This document shows positions 61,482 through 64,000 of a stretch of DNA of 64,000 nt, piece by piece. Source of the DNA: Yoonia maritima (GTDB taxonomy: Bacteria; Pseudomonadota; Alphaproteobacteria; Rhodobacterales; Rhodobacteraceae); assembly GCF_002933395.1 (NCBI RefSeq), contig NZ_PKFN01000009.1, positions 358,130 through 422,129 of the forward strand, read 5' to 3'. The notes beneath the pieces were generated by a model. It did not search any database and was not told where the DNA came from. It was given only the letters and a program-made list of their open reading frames with translations. Numbering within the stretch: the first letter of the stretch is position 1; each line of letters begins with the position of its first letter. The translations under genes and the position numbers were made by a program.

Positions 61482-62141
61482 TCAGGTCATGAATTCCATA
61501 CCCCCTGCGATGTGGCCCACACCGATTACGATTGCAGTGAAAAAACATGCGGAGGCCGCAATGACAAAACCGTGCCAAATGGCGTTTGAAAACTTCATAT
61601 CTTTGGCGACGTAAAAACCGACGCCACATGTGTACATCAGGCCCCCAGCCGCGATCAAAGCCATTGCTGCGCCGGGGATGATTGGCCACAGCGACCAGAT
61701 CAAAAGAACGCTGAGCCATCCCATAATCAAATAAAGCGCCGGGCCAAAGCGCCCCGGTGTCTGCCAAAAAAATAACTTGAGCACCATGCCGATCACGGCA
61801 AGCCCCCACACAATGGCGAGCACGACATAGGCAAACCCGCTTCCGATCATGACGACAAGTGGCGTGTAGGTCCCCGCGATTTTCAGATAGATCGCGGCAT
61901 GGTCAAAGCGGCGCAGGGTTGGCCGGATGCTTTCCCATGGGGTCATGTGATACATCGCCGATGCAGTGAAGGTTGCCATCAAGGTTGCGCCGTAGATCGA
62001 AATCGCAGTGACATGTCCAGTCGAAGCGATACCCGATGCCCAGACAATCAGAACCACAGATCCTATCAACGCACCAATCACGCCAAGCGCATGCATGGTG
62101 CCGTCAGCGATCCGTTCTGCGCGGGAATAGGTTGGATACAT
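61482..62141 (-). CDS. Hemolysin III / PAQR family membrane protein
   Basis: This 219-aa protein has seven predicted transmembrane helices and the PAQR signatures: ERIADGTMHALG (about 9-20), SAMYHMTPWESIRP (about 61-74), RRFDHAAIYLKIAGTYTP (about 77-94) and the C-terminal IWHGFVIAAS (about 188-197). The conserved His, Asp and Ser residues form a putative metal-dependent hydrolase site. Named hemolysin III for historical reasons, its role is probably in lipid or membrane homeostasis. Confidence 0.9.
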   Translation of the reverse strand: MYPTYSRAERIADGTMHALGVIGALIGSVVLIVWASGIASTGHVTAISIYGATLMATFTASAMYHMTPWESIRPTLRRFDHAAIYLKIAGTYTPLVVMIGSGFAYVVLAIVWGLAVIGMVLKLFFWQTPGRFGPALYLIMGWLSVLLIWSLWPIIPGAAMALIAAGGLMYTCGVGFYVAKDMKFSNAIWHGFVIAASACFFTAIVIGVGHIAGGMEFMT

Positions 62142-62257
62142 CGTTGGCTCCTTGCTGTTGCCAAGAAAGTAGGGGGCGCATAGGTTTGGTCAATTGTTCC
62201 GTTAGGTCATAGTTTAATACCTGACCGTAAAGAAATGATGAGGCGAGGAAAGCTGAT

Positions 62258-62614
62258 ATGTGGCAACAGTTTATGCGCGTGCGGCAGCGTGCGATATGGT
62301 CTTGGGACGGGTTTGTACACGTCTGGAAAACCGAAGGGTCGCTTGCCCAGTGGATCGTTGCAAATATCATGTTTGGTGTGCTGGCACTGGTGTTGCCATT
62401 GACGACTGGCGAACGTGGGATGCTGTTGATGGGCGGGATCATCGTGCTGGCGGTGGAATGCATGAACACGGCGATCGAACGCGTTGTGGATGATATTGGT
62501 ACAGACAAGCGTGACGCAGCGAAGCAGGCCAAGGATTGCGGGTCTGCTGCGGTCGCCGTGACGGCCATTGGTGTGGGCGTCGCTTGGGTCTGTGTGATCG
62601 CGCGGTTGCTGTGA
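62258..62614 (+). CDS. dgkA: Diacylglycerol kinase
   Basis: This 118-aa integral membrane kinase phosphorylates diacylglycerol (or undecaprenol). It has three hydrophobic segments, the N-terminal EGSLAQWIVANI block and the catalytic VLAVECMNTAIERVVDDIG motif (about 66-84). Length is typical. Its stop overlaps the GTG start of the IMPACT gene. Confidence 0.92.
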   Translation: MWQQFMRVRQRAIWSWDGFVHVWKTEGSLAQWIVANIMFGVLALVLPLTTGERGMLLMGGIIVLAVECMNTAIERVVDDIGTDKRDAAKQAKDCGSAAVAVTAIGVGVAWVCVIARLL

Positions 62615-62958
62615 AAATCATCACGAATGTTGTCAGTGATCGCGGGTCGAAATACGCGGTTTCGGGTGGGCCTGTAGCGTCCGCTGACGAGGCGCGTGAT
62701 TTCATTAAGGCACTGTGTAAGAACAAGAAATTCGCGAAGGCGACGCATAATACTTGGGCCGTTCTACTGCCTGATGCGCCGCTAAAGAACGACGACGGCG
62801 AAAGTGGTGCGGGCATGGTGATTTTGCGGATGTTAGAGCGCGAAGAACTGCACGGCCATATCATCGTGGTGACGCGGTGGTACGGCGGCAAGCACCTTGG
62901 CGGAGATCGGTTCCGGCATGTGCAGGACTGTGTGCGGATCTATATTGAGGCGCTTTAG
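62611..62958 (+). CDS. IMPACT/YigZ N-terminal-domain protein
   Basis: This 115-aa protein corresponds to the UPF0029/IMPACT N-terminal domain only: DRGSKYAVSGGPVASADEARDFI (split, about 9-31), ATHNTWAVLLPD, DDGESGAG and TRWYGGKHLGGDRF (about 88-101). The C-terminal domain of YigZ is missing, so it is a short form. The GTG start at 62611 overlaps dgkA, so the two are coupled. Function is unknown; relatives bind ribosomal or translation factors. Confidence 0.85.
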   Translation: MKIITNVVSDRGSKYAVSGGPVASADEARDFIKALCKNKKFAKATHNTWAVLLPDAPLKNDDGESGAGMVILRMLEREELHGHIIVVTRWYGGKHLGGDRFRHVQDCVRIYIEAL

Positions 62959-63040
62959 GCCGGTCGGCAAAGCGTCGGATTATTGTCAGACATGCGTATG
63001 GCAGCTTTGTGAGACACAATGCGCAACAAGAGGGCAGCGT

Positions 63041-63111
63041 CTGGACCTCGGGGTGGGTGCGAAGCGCCCTCCCCATGGGGGAGGTCCGGGCGCTGCCCGG
63101 CGCTGCCGGGC
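63041..63111 (+). repeat. Dispersed repeat, copy 2, with adjacent hairpin
   Basis: Bases 63041-63084 match the reverse complement of 48433-48476 at 41 of 44 positions. Immediately after it GCCCGGC-GCT-GCCGGGC (63095-63111) forms a perfect hairpin, ending 3 nt before the stop of the convergent gene. A REP-like or shared 3'-end element is likely. Confidence 0.75.
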
Positions 63112-63113
63112 GA

Positions 63114-63881
63114 TTACTCTCCGGATGCCGCGGCTCTTTTCGCTGCTCGGCGGTTTAGCTTAAACGTAGGGCCATTCGGGCCAATCTCTGCTTCTGTAGT
63201 AACATTTAACAGAGCGGCCAACGCATCAAGAGAATTGGTATCATGAGCTGCAGTATTTGGCCTTTCAAAAAGGCTCGAGCAAACGCTTTCAAGCCACGTA
63301 TTGGGTAGTTCTTCTAACTCGGCATCTGTTAATTCAAGAATGGTCTCGATTACCCAGCTCGCTCTATTCATATCGAACGCATACTGTTCCAAATTGCGAT
63401 GATGCGTGGCTTCCTCTACTGCGAGCTTCCTTACCCAAGAAATTGCGTACGCGAAGAACCCTACAGTTGCGGCGCTGCTCAGAAAAATCTTAACATATTG
63501 AAGATAAATTGGGAGGCCATCAGGAACCGAATTTATAGAAGCCTGTGCTGAGTAAGTGAGGTAGGCAAATATGCCTGCACCAGCTAAGCATAGAGCAGTA
63601 ACTTGCATCGCATACGTACGAGAACGAGCGGAACTCGATGGAGTTTCTAGGCTGCTCTTGATCTCATTAGTAATAGTTTCTCGGAGTTCTCTTCGAACAT
63701 GCTTATGTTCTCTATCGTCGAGTTCTTGCAGAAGCTTTTCAAGCGCAGTTCGCTTATCCGCAATTTCTACAAGTTTTTGAGCGTTCGTTTCATCTAACGC
63801 GACACGTTTTTGTTCAATTTCATCTTCAAGCGTGTCGCGTAGGCTATCTAGTTCAAGGCGCTTCTTATCTGCACGCTCCAA
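63114..63881 (-). CDS. Coiled-coil membrane protein, probably 5'-truncated
   Basis: At least 255 aa, with an N-terminal charged coiled coil (about 1-75, with heptads such as LRDTLEDEIEQKRVALDE), two transmembrane helices (about 91-110 and 130-148) and a cytoplasmic C-terminal region. The frame has only a TTG at 63881, and coding-like sequence (QDAKLAQFADVTAGLLERAD) continues upstream to about 63929. There an insertion-sequence end seems to begin, so the true N-terminus is probably cut off. I do not recognise a family. Confidence 0.6.
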   Translation of the reverse strand: MERADKKRLELDSLRDTLEDEIEQKRVALDETNAQKLVEIADKRTALEKLLQELDDREHKHVRRELRETITNEIKSSLETPSSSARSRTYAMQVTALCLAGAGIFAYLTYSAQASINSVPDGLPIYLQYVKIFLSSAATVGFFAYAISWVRKLAVEEATHHRNLEQYAFDMNRASWVIETILELTDAELEELPNTWLESVCSSLFERPNTAAHDTNSLDALAALLNVTTEAEIGPNGPTFKLNRRAAKRAAASGE

Positions 63882-63929
63882 GAGGCCAGCAGTGACATCC
63901 GCGAATTGAGCGAGTTTGGCATCCTGGAC

Positions 63930-64000
63930 CTGTCGCGGTTTGATGCCGCTCCTTTGATAGCATTTACTGCAGCAAAGGAGACTGACTATGGGACTGAAAC
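63930..64000 (+). mobile_element. Left end of a probable IS3-family insertion sequence (partial)
   Basis: From about 63930, CCTGTCGCGGTTTGATGCCG resembles an IS3-type terminal repeat. It is followed by AAAGGAG and an ATG at 63988 opening MGLK at the window edge, the usual start of IS3-group OrfA proteins. The minus-strand gene loses its start exactly here. The element's body lies outside the window, so this call rests on a short stretch. Confidence 0.45.

Noticed and set aside
1..64000. CRISPR arrays, tRNA and rRNA genes
   Set aside because: No regularly spaced direct repeats, cloverleaf-like segments or rRNA sequences were recognised by eye. A tRNAscan or Infernal search would settle this.

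Overview
The window looks like a chromosomal segment of a marine alphaproteobacterium of the Rhodobacterales, probably the Roseobacter group. The evidence is intermediate GC, dense 4-bp ATGA overlaps, and a set of gene neighbourhoods typical of that group: DUF484-xerC, talC/priA, methylmalonyl-CoA epimerase-DUF1467, hisC-tyrC, and a solitary rpsD. No rRNA, tRNA or CRISPR array was recognised.

Layout. 0.1-6.1 kb: small regulators (ArsR, WYL with a VOC partner, GbsR/MarR) and an ECF sigma factor overlapping a membrane-anchored von Willebrand A protein. 6.2-13.7 kb: a LysR regulator, then a tightly overlapping five-gene catabolic operon (HyuA, HyuB, FAD oxidoreductase, HpcH/HpaI aldolase, NAD-dependent epimerase-type dehydrogenase) of unknown substrate. 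13.7-34.8 kb: mostly housekeeping genes (rpsD, hisC, tyrC, asd, ileS, ogt, pcs, xerC, talC, priA, tdk, arsH, a KAS III homologue). 35-48.4 kb: an accessory island with a truncated integrase, a 5'-less gene fragment and a degraded transposase end. It carries a WYL/epoxide hydrolase pair and a GC-rich phytase/ABC-transporter/phosphatase cluster. 48.5-63 kb: core genes again (carB, pabB, pabC, aspS, mce, nitroreductase, HDAC-like, M48 protease, hemolysin III, dgkA, IMPACT). At the right edge an IS3-like element seems to begin and to truncate a coiled-coil membrane-protein gene.

Two systems stand out. First, the 680-bp space between asd and ileS encodes two short leader peptides missed by length cut-offs. 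One lies upstream of asd on the minus strand: 27 aa, with 7 Thr and 5 Met codons in its first 14. It is followed by mutually exclusive hairpins and an intrinsic terminator, which is a complete attenuator architecture. The other lies upstream of ileS on the plus strand: 15 aa, with four Ile codons around one Arg, its stop codon lying inside a strong hairpin. Both start codons sit 7 nt after a candidate -10 element, so both may be leaderless.

Second, the 39.5-47.9 kb cluster pairs a secreted beta-propeller phytase and an exported acidic protein with a divergent six-gene operon: an AfuABC/FbpABC-type transporter, an inositol-monophosphatase homologue, a CX5R phosphatase and a LacI regulator. A near-consensus Pho box precedes the phytase gene and a weaker one precedes the transporter operon. 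I infer a phosphate-starvation-controlled phytate/inositol-phosphate scavenging locus, horizontally acquired.
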